Source of the DNA: Acinetobacter lwoffii
Lineage (GTDB): Bacteria > Pseudomonadota > Gammaproteobacteria > Pseudomonadales > Moraxellaceae
Assembly (NCBI RefSeq): GCF_015602705.1
Contig: NZ_CP059081.1
Location: forward strand, 62,001 to 126,000
Direction: 5' to 3'
DNA length: 64,000 bases
Part shown: positions 46,923-57,163 of the stretch, piece after piece
Numbering within the stretch: position 1 is the stretch's first letter
Layout of the letters: every line of letters starts with the position of its first letter
The notes under the pieces: model-generated
Told to the model about the DNA's origin: nothing
The model's input: the letters and a program-made list of their open reading frames with translations, nothing else
Database searches by the model: none
Program-made: the position numbers and the translations under genes

Positions 46923-48761
46923 TTATTCTACAGTAACCGATTTTGCCAGGTTACGTGGCTGATCCACATCCGTACCACGTAGCACTGCTACATGATAAGA
47001 GAGTAACTGCACCGGGATGCTATACACAATCGGTGCTAGCACTGCATTGACTGCCGGAATATGGACCACGTGCTTGCGCTCTTTGGCTTTAATGCCACTG
47101 TGCTCATCAGCAAAAACAAATAGTTCACCACCACGTGCCTGAACTTCTTCCATATTGGATTTCAGTTTGTCCAGCATGTCATCCTGTGGCGCCAGAATCA
47201 CCACCGGCATGTCATTGTCAACCAGTGCCAATGGCCCGTGTTTCAGTTCGCCTGCAGCATAACCTTCAGCATGAATATATGAAATTTCTTTCAGTTTGAG
47301 TGCACCTTCCAGAGCGATCGGGAAGTGCGTACCACGACCCAGGAACAGGCAGTGCTGCTTTTCAACAAACAGTTCTGAAAGACGTAAAATTTCATTATCA
47401 TGACGTAAAGTGTCCAGAATCACTTTAGGCAAATGCCAGAGTTCTGTGCTGATCTTCGTCATCTGTTCTGTAGAAATGCTATTTTTGACCGAACCAATTT
47501 TTAATACCAACAGCATTAAAGCAGCAAGCTGGGTGGTAAAGGCTTTGGTTGAAGCTACACCAATTTCAGGACCTGCCAGCGTCAACAGACTATGCTGAGT
47601 TTCACGCACCATCGAAGAGGTCGCCACGTTACAGATGGTCATCGTGGTAATGTCCAGGCCTTTGGCTGCTGCACGTTTTTGCGTATCACGTAATGCAGCC
47701 AAGGTGTCGGCCGTTTCACCAGATTGGGAAATACACACATACAGCGTATTGTTCACAATCACCGGCGTGCGATAACGGAACTCGCTGGCAATTTCGACTT
47801 GGCAAGGCAGGTCAATCAGCTGTTCAAACCAATATTTGGCGATCATGCCGGCATGATAGCTGGTACCACAGGCAATAATCTGGATTTGCTGAATTTTTGA
47901 AAAGTCTTGTTCCGCACTAGCAAGAAAATCTTCACGCAGGTCATTGCCATTTAAAGCTTGGGAAATGGTCTGTTTAATCGCTTCAGGCTGCTCATAAATT
48001 TCTTTGAGCATATAGTGCTTGTATTCACCTTTAGACGCATTGCTGACCGCAGCATCCAGTTCCTTGACCGGACGATCTACCAGCTGACCATCGACAAAGA
48101 CTTCAATGGTGGTGCGGGTCAAACGGGCAATATCACCTTCTTCCAGGTAGATAAAACGGTTAGTAATTGGAAGTAAGGCTAATTGATCTGAACTAATGAA
48201 GTTTTCACCAATCCCGACACCAATCACCAGTGGAGAACCTTCACGCACGGTAATCAGTTCATCCGGGTGGTCAGTATGTACGATGCCCAGTGCATAGGCA
48301 CCTTTCAATTGCGGAACCACTTGGCGTACAGCTTCTAACAGGCTCGGGGTAGATTTCAGTGCATCATTGATCAGATGGGCCACCACTTCAGTATCAGTCT
48401 GTGAGGTAAACACATAGCCCAAAGCTTCAAGATCATCTTTGAGTTCCTGATAGTTTTCGATAATTCCGTTATGCACCACTGCCACATTTTCAGAAATATG
48501 CGGATGGGCATTTTCTTCAGTCGGTTTGCCATGGGTGGCCCAGCGTGTATGCGCAATGCCGAGTGAACCGCTAATCTGGGATTCATTCACCGCCTGTTCA
48601 AGGTTTGCGACCTTACCGACACGGCGTTCACGCAGGACCTGGCTATTATTAATCAGTGCCAAACCTGCTGAATCATAACCCCGGTATTCCAGGCGTTTTA
48701 AGCCTTCGATCAAAATATTGGTAATGCTACGTTCTGCAATGCCACCAACGATACCACACAT
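46923..48761 (-). CDS. glmS: Glutamine-fructose-6-phosphate aminotransferase
   Basis: 612 aa; makes glucosamine-6-phosphate. Catalytic Cys2 directly after the start (MCGIVGG), glutaminase domain to about 220 (HTRWATHGKP, HNGIIENY), then two SIS domains (CGTSYHAG, SQSGETADTL, GLEI-type and SVTVE C-terminus). Strong AAGGGGA box; starts 11 nt after glmU ends. No glmS ribozyme is seen. Confidence 0.97.
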   Translation of the reverse strand: MCGIVGGIAERSITNILIEGLKRLEYRGYDSAGLALINNSQVLRERRVGKVANLEQAVNESQISGSLGIAHTRWATHGKPTEENAHPHISENVAVVHNGIIENYQELKDDLEALGYVFTSQTDTEVVAHLINDALKSTPSLLEAVRQVVPQLKGAYALGIVHTDHPDELITVREGSPLVIGVGIGENFISSDQLALLPITNRFIYLEEGDIARLTRTTIEVFVDGQLVDRPVKELDAAVSNASKGEYKHYMLKEIYEQPEAIKQTISQALNGNDLREDFLASAEQDFSKIQQIQIIACGTSYHAGMIAKYWFEQLIDLPCQVEIASEFRYRTPVIVNNTLYVCISQSGETADTLAALRDTQKRAAAKGLDITTMTICNVATSSMVRETQHSLLTLAGPEIGVASTKAFTTQLAALMLLVLKIGSVKNSISTEQMTKISTELWHLPKVILDTLRHDNEILRLSELFVEKQHCLFLGRGTHFPIALEGALKLKEISYIHAEGYAAGELKHGPLALVDNDMPVVILAPQDDMLDKLKSNMEEVQARGGELFVFADEHSGIKAKERKHVVHIPAVNAVLAPIVYSIPVQLLSYHVAVLRGTDVDQPRNLAKSVTVE

Positions 48762-48772
48762 ATTTGTTCCCC

Positions 48773-50137
48773 TTATTTCTTGATTTTTTGCGGACGTGGA
48801 TAGTTTTCTTTGGCAAATTGCTTAGAGCGCTCTACTGCCAAACAGTTGTCTTCCACATTACGGGTAATCGTTGAGCCTGCACCTACAGTGGCGCCATTGC
48901 CAATTTTCACAGGTGCCACTAATGAACTGTTCGAGCCAATAAAGGCCTGATCACCAATAATCGTTTTAAATTTATTTGCACCATCGTAATTACAGGTAAT
49001 AGTCCCTGCACCGATGTTTGAGCCTGCACCAACTTCAGCATCACCCAGATAGGTAAAATGGTTGGCTTTAGAGCCTAGACCAATCGAGGTATTTTTAACT
49101 TCAACAAAGTTACCGATATGCACTTCATTGGCCAATTGTGCACCCGGACGGAGTCGTGCAAAAGGTCCAATCTGGGTATCTTCACCAACGATAGCATTGT
49201 CAAAAATGCTATATGGTTGAACCTTGGTGCCAGCTGCAATCTTGCTATTCTTAATGATACAGCCAGCGCCAATTTCAACGTTGTCGCCCAGCTCGCAATC
49301 ACCTTCGATAATCACATTGATATCAATGCGGACATCCTGACCGACAGTTAAATTACCACGCAAGTCAAAGCGGCTTGGATCAATCAGATGTACACCTTGC
49401 TGCATTAGCTGTTTGGCTTGATAAGACTGGAACTGACGCTCTAAAGCAGCGAGCTGCACGCGGTCATTTACCCCTTCAACTTCAAAAGCCTGCTCAGGTT
49501 CTACCGATGCAACTTGTATACCATCTGCCAAAGCCATCGCGACAATATCAGTCAGGTAATATTCACCCTGCGCATTGTCATTGCTTAAATTTGGCAGCCA
49601 TTGATGCAACTTGGCATTGCTGACGGCATAAATACCGGTATTGATTTCCTTGATCTGACGCTGTTCTTCGGAAGCATCCTTGTGCTCCACAATGGCCTGG
49701 ATTTCACCATTTTCACGTACAATACGACCATAACCATTGGCATCCAGCAGGGTAAGCGTCACCAGACCAATACCGGTTTCTGCAGTGGCATCGAGTAATT
49801 TTTGCAAGGTCACAGGATTAATGCACGGTACATCGCCGGAAAGAATCAGCGAGACGCCGTCTTGTGGCAGGACAGGCAAGGTCATTTGTACGGCATGACC
49901 GGTACCCAGCTGTTCAGCCTGTTCGACCCATTTAATATCCTCTTGTGCAAATGCTGTCTGAACCCGATCACCGCCGTGACCATAAATCGTAATAATATTA
50001 TCTGCGTTTAATTTTTTTGCCGTTTCAATGACATGACCCAGTAAAGGACGTCCTGCAAGGGGTTGTAATACTTTCGGTAAGCTAGAGCGCATGCGCGTTC
50101 CTTTACCTGCAGCAAGAATAATAACAGTCGTTGACAT
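48773..50137 (-). CDS. glmU: Bifunctional GlcN-1-P acetyltransferase / GlcNAc-1-P uridylyltransferase
   Basis: 454 aa; final two steps to UDP-GlcNAc. Uridylyltransferase domain starts [22 protein letters not shown]; the C-terminal beta-helix (from about 250) carries [15 protein letters not shown] and [22 protein letters not shown]. Product feeds peptidoglycan, LOS and most capsule sugars of both modules. AGGA box before ATG; 20 nt after pgpA. Confidence 0.97.
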   Translation of the reverse strand: MSTTVIILAAGKGTRMRSSLPKVLQPLAGRPLLGHVIETAKKLNADNIITIYGHGGDRVQTAFAQEDIKWVEQAEQLGTGHAVQMTLPVLPQDGVSLILSGDVPCINPVTLQKLLDATAETGIGLVTLTLLDANGYGRIVRENGEIQAIVEHKDASEEQRQIKEINTGIYAVSNAKLHQWLPNLSNDNAQGEYYLTDIVAMALADGIQVASVEPEQAFEVEGVNDRVQLAALERQFQSYQAKQLMQQGVHLIDPSRFDLRGNLTVGQDVRIDINVIIEGDCELGDNVEIGAGCIIKNSKIAAGTKVQPYSIFDNAIVGEDTQIGPFARLRPGAQLANEVHIGNFVEVKNTSIGLGSKANHFTYLGDAEVGAGSNIGAGTITCNYDGANKFKTIIGDQAFIGSNSSLVAPVKIGNGATVGAGSTITRNVEDNCLAVERSKQFAKENYPRPQKIKK

Positions 50138-50157
50138 GTTCTAATCCTAAATATGGC

Positions 50158-50679
50158 TTATGCCACGATGAAGTAAAAATAAAGCAAAATACAAAGAGCA
50201 GCCCAAAGGCCGGCAATAATGTCATCCAGCATGATGCCGAAGCCACCGTCGACCTGTCGGTCAATCACACGGATCGGCCAAGGTTTCCAGATATCAAATA
50301 ATCTGAATAGCGCAAAACCGATGAGCAACCATAACCAGTTCATCTGACCTAAGTAGATCAGGGGCAAAAATGTGATGGATTGTCCGGCAAATTCATCCCA
50401 GACGATGCGGCCATCATCATGTACACCCATGACTCTAGCAGTATGCCCGCAGATATATATGCCAACCAGGGACATGATGGCAATGGCAAAAACACTGTTT
50501 AGAAAACCAAGATGCAGCCAAATAGGAATAAATAAAAGTGCAAAGGCCGAACCAAAGGTACCGGGTGCTTTAGGTGCCAGACCAGAACCAAAACCAACCC
50601 CACTAAAGACAATCAGTCGGTCGATCCATGACATGGCTTTAAAATTAATCGCAGGTTTATGCAAAATGTTGATACCCAT
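50158..50679 (-). CDS. pgpA: Phosphatidylglycerophosphatase A
   Basis: 173-aa inner-membrane phosphatase of phosphatidylglycerol synthesis, with three to four hydrophobic segments and the family motif GFGSGLAPKAPGTFGS near residue 29, then WDEFAGQ and DDIIAG acidic sites. The start at 50679 overlaps thiL by 23 nt; Met16 is an alternative and neither has a strong box. Confidence 0.92.
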   Translation of the reverse strand: MGINILHKPAINFKAMSWIDRLIVFSGVGFGSGLAPKAPGTFGSAFALLFIPIWLHLGFLNSVFAIAIMSLVGIYICGHTARVMGVHDDGRIVWDEFAGQSITFLPLIYLGQMNWLWLLIGFALFRLFDIWKPWPIRVIDRQVDGGFGIMLDDIIAGLWAALCILLYFYFIVA

Positions 50680-51574
50680 TAAATTGAAGTGAATGATCTA
50701 CGCCATCTTTTTCAAAAGTTAAGCCGTGTTGCTGCTGAATTGTGCCGATCATACTAATCGAAACATCAAGTTGTTTTTGCAATAATTTTTCGTAATTTTG
50801 CGGGCTTATTGTAAAGCATAATTCGTAATCATCGCCACCAGCGAGGGCATATTGCCATTTTTGTTCATCACTTAAGGCATACAGGGCAGGACTGATCGGC
50901 AGGTTTTCGAGTTGCAGCTTTGCACCGACTTCAGAGGCTTTCAGGATATGTCCAAGATCTTGGGCCAAACCATCCGAGACATCAATCATGCTATGCGCCA
51001 GACCTTTTAGGGCAGCACCGAGCTGACAACGTGGCGTTGGATAGTCCAGACGTTTTTGTAGTGGATGACCAAGATGCTGTAGTGCAAAAGCTGCATCACC
51101 GACCGTTCCACTGACACAAATCAGATCACCCGGTTTTGCACCTGAGCGTGGAATGGCTTGACCAATATCAACCCAGCCTAATGCAGTAACAGAAAGGGTT
51201 AAATGAGGACTTTGAGTGGTATCACCACCGATTAAACTCACCCCAAATTGATCACAGCAATCGTACAGACCCTGACTAAAAGCTTTTAGCCAGTCATGAT
51301 CAATTTGGGGTAGGCTCAACGCGAGTAAAATACTGTGCGGGGTTGCGCCCATCGCGGCAATATCAGATAAATTGACAGCCACAGATTTCCAGCCAATCGC
51401 ATGCGGATCGGTGTCTATTGGAAAATGGCGTCCAGCAACCAGAGTGTCGGCACAGATGACCAGTTGTTGCTGTAGAGGAGGGGTGAGCAAGGCTGAATCG
51501 TCACCGACGCCTAAATCGACAGAATTGGTATTCTTGCGATTGAAATAGGTGTCGATAATCGAAAATTCAGCCAT
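50657..51574 (-). CDS. thiL: Thiamine-monophosphate kinase
   Basis: 305 aa; phosphorylates ThMP to ThDP. GVGDDSALL near residue 23, the GGDTTQSP block, DVSDGLAQDLGH and GGDDYELCF all present. Lies in the usual nusB-thiL-pgpA order; its gene end overlaps pgpA. Confidence 0.95.
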   Translation of the reverse strand: MAEFSIIDTYFNRKNTNSVDLGVGDDSALLTPPLQQQLVICADTLVAGRHFPIDTDPHAIGWKSVAVNLSDIAAMGATPHSILLALSLPQIDHDWLKAFSQGLYDCCDQFGVSLIGGDTTQSPHLTLSVTALGWVDIGQAIPRSGAKPGDLICVSGTVGDAAFALQHLGHPLQKRLDYPTPRCQLGAALKGLAHSMIDVSDGLAQDLGHILKASEVGAKLQLENLPISPALYALSDEQKWQYALAGGDDYELCFTISPQNYEKLLQKQLDVSISMIGTIQQQHGLTFEKDGVDHSLQFNGYQHFA

Positions 51575-51591
51575 ACAACGAATCTACGCTA

Positions 51592-52041
51592 TTAGTTAGA
51601 CTGCTGTTTTTCTGCTGCACGCAAAGTTGTCGCTAAACGATCCAATACACCATTGATGTATTTATGGCTATCGGCACCGCCAAAATGTTTAGCCAGCTCG
51701 ATCGCTTCATCTAGAACCACGCGATATGGAATCTCAAGATGTTCTTTAAGTTCATATGCACCAAGACGAAGGGTCGCAAGTTCAACACCGTCAAGTGCTG
51801 AAAGTTCGCGATCGAGTACCGGGATTAAGAGCGCATCCAATGCTTCATGATTGGCAACCACTTGAGTCAACAATTCATGATAATAGCTCAGATCCACTTT
51901 GTGCATGGCATTTTCCACACGCGTACGTGCTTCAATCTCATGCACCGGATTGTGGCTCATTTGCCATTCATAAATTCCTTGTACAGCAAAGCGACGTGCT
52001 TTACGTTTTGCTGCATAAGTTGCTTGAAGTGTTTGCGACAT
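51592..52041 (-). CDS. nusB: Transcription antitermination factor NusB
   Basis: 149-aa all-helical factor of the rRNA antitermination complex. [13 protein letters not shown] near residue 16 and the C-terminal [33 protein letters not shown] block are characteristic. It lies 4 nt after ribH, in the common rib-nusB arrangement. Confidence 0.96.
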   Translation of the reverse strand: MSQTLQATYAAKRKARRFAVQGIYEWQMSHNPVHEIEARTRVENAMHKVDLSYYHELLTQVVANHEALDALLIPVLDRELSALDGVELATLRLGAYELKEHLEIPYRVVLDEAIELAKHFGGADSHKYINGVLDRLATTLRAAEKQQSN

Positions 52042-52045
52042 AGCG

Positions 52046-52516
52046 TTAAATAGCCTTTAACAAGTTAACCATTTCAATCGCAGTCAGGGCAGCTTCGCTA
52101 CCTTTATTGCCTGCTTTTGTTCCAGAGCGTTCAATCGCTTGTTCAATACTGTCCGTAGTGAGTACACCGTTAATTACAGGTAAGCCAGTGTCGAGGCCAA
52201 CTACGCCCAAACCTTTGGCACATTCGCCTGCAACGAAATCGAAGTGAGGCGTGCTACCACGAATCACGGCGCCAAGCGCGATGATGGCATCGAAACGATC
52301 TGAAGCTGCCAGTTTTTTCGCAACGACAGGAAGTTCCCAGGCACCAGGTGCATGAACAACAGTGATATTATCCTCTGATACACCATGACGTTTCAATGTA
52401 TCAATGGCACCTTCTAACAGATGTTCAACCACAAAGCTGTTAAAACGACCAACTAAAATCGCATAACGGTCTTCGTTCGCGAGATGTAACATACCTTCAA
52501 TACGGCGAACTGCCAT
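52046..52516 (-). CDS. ribH: 6,7-dimethyl-8-ribityllumazine synthase
   Basis: 156 aa; penultimate step of riboflavin synthesis, forming a capsid-like multimer in the cytoplasm. [24 protein letters not shown], and [19 protein letters not shown] with the catalytic histidine are intact. Located between nusB and ribB. Confidence 0.96.
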   Translation of the reverse strand: MAVRRIEGMLHLANEDRYAILVGRFNSFVVEHLLEGAIDTLKRHGVSEDNITVVHAPGAWELPVVAKKLAASDRFDAIIALGAVIRGSTPHFDFVAGECAKGLGVVGLDTGLPVINGVLTTDSIEQAIERSGTKAGNKGSEAALTAIEMVNLLKAI

Positions 52517-52534
52517 AACAACCTCGATGATTTC

Positions 52535-53650
52535 TTAAGATGTTTGTTGTGCGGTGATGTATTCTACCACTTCTAAGTTAAAGCCTGACAGGGCATTGAA
52601 ACGCAATGGAGAGCTCAGCAGCTTCATTTTTTCAACGCCTAAATCACGCAAAATTTGTGCACCCACACCAATGGTCTGATACTGCTGAGACAGTGCAGAA
52701 TTTGATTTTACATTTTTTGGTGCTTTAAGGGTATCTAATGCTGGACCCAGGTCCTGTAAATGGTGTTGGCCAATCCAGACCAAGACACCACGATCACTGT
52801 TGGAAATTTCTTTCAAGGCACGATCCAGGTTCCAGGCCGGCTCGCCATCCTGTTTCTTCAGTTTGAGCAAGTCGCGGGTCGGGTTAAAACCATGTACACG
52901 CACTGTGGTCACACCCTCTTTAGGCTCACCTTTGACCAAGGCCAAATGGATATCCGGGTTACCCAGTTCACGATAGCGGTACAGGTCAAAGCTGCCGTAT
53001 TCAGTATCAATACTTTGCTGATCAATACGCTCAACCGTCTGTTCATTGGTCATGCGGTAATGAATCAGATCGGCAATAGTACCGATTTTCAGGCCATGCT
53101 TTTCAGCAAACACTTCAAGATCCGGACGGCGCGCCATGGTGCCATCTTCATTGATGATTTCACAAATGACTGATGCCGGTTCCAGTCCTGCCAAACGGGA
53201 AAGATCACAACCTGCCTCAGTATGTCCGGCACGGTGCAAGACACCGCCTGGTTGCGCCATCAGCGGGAAGATATGTCCTGGCTGTACAATATCTGCCGGT
53301 TTGGCATGAGCAGCCACAGCAGTTTGAATCGTGTGCGCACGTTCAGCCGGAGAAATACCGGTAGAAATACCTTCAGCCGCTTCAATCGACAGGGTGAAAT
53401 TGGTCCCATGCTGGGCACCATTGGCATCCACCATTAACGGCAGATTCAACTGCTGGCAACGCTCTTTACTTAAAGTCAGGCAGACCAGACCACGTGCATG
53501 GGTGATCATGAAGTTGATGTCTTCAGGACGTACGTGTGTGGCAGCAATCACCAAATCGCCTTCATTTTCACGGTCTTCATCATCCATCAGGATGACCATT
53601 TTTCCTGCACGGATATCTGCTACAAGCTCTTCAACAGTATTGAGCGGCAT
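52535..53650 (-). CDS. ribB: 3,4-dihydroxy-2-butanone 4-phosphate synthase with degenerate GTP cyclohydrolase II-like domain
   Basis: 371 aa. The N-terminal RibB domain (1-200) is intact: DDEDRENEGDL, THARGLVCL, HTEAGCDLSRLAG. The C-terminal half aligns by fold to RibA but lacks its zinc site: where RibA has ECLTGDxFxSxRCDCG this protein reads GFNPTRDLLKLKKQDGEP with no cysteine, and the YHRQEGRNIGL active site is WIGQHHLQDLG. So it is a RibBX-type protein, not a working RibBA; a separate ribA should exist elsewhere. The frame extends one TTG codon further; ATG 53650 is preferred. No FMN riboswitch is seen upstream. Confidence 0.93.
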   Translation of the reverse strand: MPLNTVEELVADIRAGKMVILMDDEDRENEGDLVIAATHVRPEDINFMITHARGLVCLTLSKERCQQLNLPLMVDANGAQHGTNFTLSIEAAEGISTGISPAERAHTIQTAVAAHAKPADIVQPGHIFPLMAQPGGVLHRAGHTEAGCDLSRLAGLEPASVICEIINEDGTMARRPDLEVFAEKHGLKIGTIADLIHYRMTNEQTVERIDQQSIDTEYGSFDLYRYRELGNPDIHLALVKGEPKEGVTTVRVHGFNPTRDLLKLKKQDGEPAWNLDRALKEISNSDRGVLVWIGQHHLQDLGPALDTLKAPKNVKSNSALSQQYQTIGVGAQILRDLGVEKMKLLSSPLRFNALSGFNLEVVEYITAQQTS

Positions 53651-54011
53651 CAACCTTCACCTTCTTTTTTGATCTTGATCAGACCGAATCATGACATTAT
53701 TGGGTACATAGTCTAACGCTTTTTGCGCAATTTTGCCTATGCTTATTGCTTTCCCTCTAGTGGTTCATTGTTATACACAGTCTTGATAAACATGAAAAGC
53801 CGACTTTAAATGAAAGCCTGGGCTTTATGCAGGTTTTTTGAGCAATTAAAAAGCATAAAAAATGAGAAACTTAGGTGAAATCAACATAAGCTCAGACATT
53901 AAGGTGTTTTCAGAAAGTATTTTAATTTATTGTCAGTCATTCAAGGGAATTCTAGACGAACAATGCTGGAAAATTTTACCTAGTATTAAAATTTTTAAAA
54001 AATATCAGGTT
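53651..54011. other. Intergenic region upstream of ribB
   Basis: About 360 nt of AT-rich DNA holding the ribB promoter. I looked for the RFN (FMN riboswitch) consensus on the minus strand and do not find it. A 63-codon frame at 53862-54053 has no ribosome-binding site or recognisable domain and looks accidental. Confidence 0.55.
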
Positions 54012-54035
54012 AAAAGCGGACCGAAGCCCGCTTTT
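54012..54035 (-). terminator. Terminator after the aldehyde dehydrogenase gene
   Basis: Perfect AAAAGCGG / CCGCTTTT stem with an 8-nt loop, 15 nt after the stop of the minus-strand aldehyde dehydrogenase gene. Confidence 0.8.
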
Positions 54036-54049
54036 AATCATCAGGTTGT

Positions 54050-55561
54050 TTAGAAAAAACCTGCCGGTTTGGTTGAATAGCTCACCAACAGATTTTTGGT
54101 TTGTTGATAATGATCCAGCATCATTCTGTGATTCTCACGTCCAATGCCTGATTTTTTATAACCGCCGAAAGCTGCATGCGCAGGGTAGATATGATAACAG
54201 TTGGTCCAGACCCGACCGGCCTGAATGGCACGACCGGCACGATAGGAAGTATGCGCTGAGCGTGACCAGACACCGGCACCGAGTCCGTAAATCGTATCGT
54301 TGGCGATCTTGATCGCATCATCAAAGTCTTTAAAGGTGGTTACAGCCAGTACAGGCCCGAAGATTTCTTCCTGGAAGGTCTTCATGTCATTGGTACCTTT
54401 AAAGATGGTCGGTTCAATATAGAAACCTTGACCGACTTCCTGACGTGCTTCACCGCCGGTCAGGATCTGTGCACCTTCTTCACGGCCAGTGGCAATACAG
54501 CCCAGAATCTTGTCCTGCTGCTCCTGCGAAGCCTGCGCCCCGATCATGGTTTCCGTATCCAGCGGATGACCGGTTTTAATGCGTTGTACCCGTTCTACTG
54601 CGCGCGCTAAAAACTCATCGGCAATACTTTCCTGTACCAAGGCCCGGGAAGGGCAGGTACAGATTTCACCCTGGTTCAGGGCAAACATGGCAAAGCCTTC
54701 CAGTGCCTTGTCCAGATAATCGTCTTCCTGATCCATAATGTCGGCAAAGAACAAGTTTGGTGATTTACCGCCAAGTTCCAGAGTCACCGGAATAATATTT
54801 TCAGTCGCATATTGCATGATCAGCTGACCCACTGCGGTTGAACCGGTAAAGGCAATCTTGGCAATGCGTGGATTGGTCGCCAGTGGACGGCCGACTTCGA
54901 CCCCATAGCCATTGACGATATTCAATACGCCCGGTGGTAAAATATCCTGAATCAGTTCAGCCAGAACCAGAATACTGACCGGGGTCTGTTCTGCAGGTTT
55001 CAGCACAATACAGTTGCCTGCAGCCAGGGCGGGTGCCAGTTTCCAGGCGGCCATCAGAATCGGGAAATTCCAGGGAATGATTTGTCCGACTACACCAAGC
55101 GGTTCATGGAAATGGTAGGCGATGGTATCTTCATCAATTTCAGAAATGCCGCCTTCCTGTGCACGGATACAGCCGGCAAAATAACGGAAATGGTCAATGG
55201 CCAATGGAATATCGGCAGCCAGTGTTTCACGAATTGGCTTACCATTGTCCCAGGTTTCTGCCACAGCCAGCAGTTCCAGATTTTGTTCCAGACGATCTGC
55301 AATTTTCAGCAGGATATTGGAGCGGGTGGTCGGTGATGACCGGTTCCATTGCTCTTTGGCTTTATGCGCTGCATCAAGCGCCAATTCAATGTCTTCTACA
55401 GAAGAGCGCGGCACTTTGGTAAAGACCTTGCCATCTACCGGAGAGATATTGTCAAAGTATTCGCCTTTGACCGGGGCGACCCATTCGCCACCAATAAAAT
55501 TATCGTATTGTGCTTTAAATTGAATTTTTGAACCGTCAGTATTGGGGTCTGCATAACGCAT
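54050..55561 (-). CDS. NAD-dependent aldehyde dehydrogenase (ExaC/AldB type)
   Basis: 503-aa aldehyde dehydrogenase; oxidises acetaldehyde or similar aldehydes to acids. [23 protein letters not shown] and FTGSTAVGQ bind the cofactor, LELGGKSPN holds the catalytic glutamate and [15 protein letters not shown] the catalytic cysteine. The start and C-terminus ([18 protein letters not shown]) match the ExaC/AcoD/AldB group used for ethanol and acetoin metabolism. It stands alone with its own promoter region and terminator. Confidence 0.93.
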   Translation of the reverse strand: MRYADPNTDGSKIQFKAQYDNFIGGEWVAPVKGEYFDNISPVDGKVFTKVPRSSVEDIELALDAAHKAKEQWNRSSPTTRSNILLKIADRLEQNLELLAVAETWDNGKPIRETLAADIPLAIDHFRYFAGCIRAQEGGISEIDEDTIAYHFHEPLGVVGQIIPWNFPILMAAWKLAPALAAGNCIVLKPAEQTPVSILVLAELIQDILPPGVLNIVNGYGVEVGRPLATNPRIAKIAFTGSTAVGQLIMQYATENIIPVTLELGGKSPNLFFADIMDQEDDYLDKALEGFAMFALNQGEICTCPSRALVQESIADEFLARAVERVQRIKTGHPLDTETMIGAQASQEQQDKILGCIATGREEGAQILTGGEARQEVGQGFYIEPTIFKGTNDMKTFQEEIFGPVLAVTTFKDFDDAIKIANDTIYGLGAGVWSRSAHTSYRAGRAIQAGRVWTNCYHIYPAHAAFGGYKKSGIGRENHRMMLDHYQQTKNLLVSYSTKPAGFF

Positions 55562-55864
55562 AATCTATTCCTTTATATGATTGTTAGTGGTGCAGGTCGA
55601 GCGCATGTTGCCGATCAAAAAATATAGGCGCTTCTGCATTCAGCTCTACTATAAAGAGGGAAAAAGACGGGCGGTTGTTTGTTTACAGGCTTGCTACAAA
55701 AGACAATATTTTGAGACAAGCAGCAGAAAAATAAAATTTATAAATTCTAAAGCCTTAATTTTAAAAACAAGAGTTTATAACATTTATACACCATCGAAAG
55801 ATTGGCATATTTTCAATGCACTTGATTACATTTCGACCTAGTCAGGATTTAAAAGAAGCCAAGC
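55562..55864. promoter_or_regulatory. Upstream region of the aldehyde dehydrogenase gene
   Basis: About 300 nt without a convincing gene; it should carry the aldehyde dehydrogenase promoter. An 86-codon plus-strand frame at 55581-55841 has no domain or ribosome-binding site. No activator site could be identified. Confidence 0.45.
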
Positions 55865-55896
55865 AGGAGAAATGAGGGGTAAGTTTCATTTCTCCT
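55865..55896 (-). terminator. Hairpin after the alpha/beta hydrolase gene
   Basis: Perfect 11-bp stem AGGAGAAATGA / TCATTTCTCCT with a 10-nt loop just past the hydrolase stop. The following T-run on the minus strand is poor, so termination is likely but not certain. Confidence 0.5.
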
Positions 55897-55907
55897 TCCG
55901 CGTTTAT

Positions 55908-56870
55908 CTAAATCCCTTTGTCATGCAGCCATTGAAACAGTTGCTGATAAACCTGCTCACGCACAGACTGCTCTGAAAGCACCAGGTCATGTAAACCGTT
56001 CTGGATACTTTGAACCGTGACATCGCCTTTGATTTTTTTGGCATATTTTTGAATGTCTTTAATGCCTAGAATTACATCACTGCTCTGCGCCGCTTTGCCC
56101 CATTTTTTAGGATATAAAGTCTGATGTGAATGCATGATCAGTACCGGAACATCGAGCTGAACACCGCGATGAATTTCTTTCTGTGCCTCATGAATGGCAC
56201 GAATAAAACTGATCCGAACCATCGGGTAGCGGGTCTTTTTCCAGTCCAGACTGAAGTCCCATTCGCCTTTTAAATCCTTATGCAGGCTGGTGGCATACCA
56301 CTTATTCAGCTCGCTTGGGAATTTAAGGTTGGGAAAAATTTTGGCCAGTCTGCTCAATTGCGGGATGCCGAGCGCGCGTTTGATCGGATTCATGTTGAAG
56401 TCATAAAATGGACTATTGACCCAAAGTGCTTTGATTAAAGGATGCTGCGGATGATGTGCCGCATACAAGGTCGTGGTCAGGCCGCCGGTAGAATGACCGC
56501 AGAGCAGGGCCGCATCATGACCTTCGGCTGCGATAATATCCAGTGCCTGGGTGATTTCGGCATCATATTCAGACAGGTCATACACGTTATAATATTTTTG
56601 ATGCGGCAGAATCGAACGGCCGTATTTTCTCAAATCCAGCGCATAAAAATCAAAACCATGCTGATTAAAGCGCTCTGCCATTTCGGTCTGAAAAAAATAA
56701 TCGATAAAGCCGTGAATATATAGAACTGCTTTTTTTGTAGGTTGGGCTGCTTTTTTACGGATCAGGGTTGCTACGACTTTGCCCTCATAATCATCGGGAA
56801 AGTTTAAGGTCGCTTGCTCATAACCTGTCCCCAAAATATCGGGCTGATAAAGCGGTTGCAGTTCACTCAT
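55908..56870 (-). CDS. Alpha/beta hydrolase (monoacylglycerol lipase-like)
   Basis: 320-aa serine hydrolase of the Hydrolase_4 group. Nucleophile elbow CGHSTGG near residue 122, the oxyanion segment YIHGFIDYFFQ at about 50, a cap region in the middle and NGLHDLVLS for the catalytic histidine near 295. No signal peptide. Likely a lysophospholipase or monoglyceride lipase; substrate not evident. Confidence 0.88.
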   Translation of the reverse strand: MSELQPLYQPDILGTGYEQATLNFPDDYEGKVVATLIRKKAAQPTKKAVLYIHGFIDYFFQTEMAERFNQHGFDFYALDLRKYGRSILPHQKYYNVYDLSEYDAEITQALDIIAAEGHDAALLCGHSTGGLTTTLYAAHHPQHPLIKALWVNSPFYDFNMNPIKRALGIPQLSRLAKIFPNLKFPSELNKWYATSLHKDLKGEWDFSLDWKKTRYPMVRISFIRAIHEAQKEIHRGVQLDVPVLIMHSHQTLYPKKWGKAAQSSDVILGIKDIQKYAKKIKGDVTVQSIQNGLHDLVLSEQSVREQVYQQLFQWLHDKGI

Positions 56871-57163
56871 TGTTATACTCGTTGGTCTTATTAAATTTAT
56901 GCTTTATCCTTGATGAGCTGAGGTTTTTTGTCAAACAGATCTTGCTGCCGATTTAAATTAAAAATACGAATAGGGATTAATTTTAGAAACCGTCCAAAAC
57001 CTAGGCTGAAAATGAGTGTTATCAGATTATAAAATCCTGCTACAAGTATTATAAATTTGCTAAATGACCTAACAGCTTAAAATCAGGCTAAGCTATATAA
57101 AATAAACAAAGTGATGTGACTATTTTGGCAGAACTGCCGAAGATTGATTAGATGAGTTAAATA

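Noticed and set aside
53651..53860. FMN riboswitch upstream of ribB
   Set aside because: Conserved RFN blocks were looked for on the minus strand and are not present.
53862..54053. 63-aa open frame between ribB and the aldehyde dehydrogenase gene
   Set aside because: No ribosome-binding site or domain; runs into the aldehyde dehydrogenase terminator and stop region.
55581..55841. 86-aa plus-strand open frame
   Set aside because: Occupies the promoter region of the aldehyde dehydrogenase gene; no family features.
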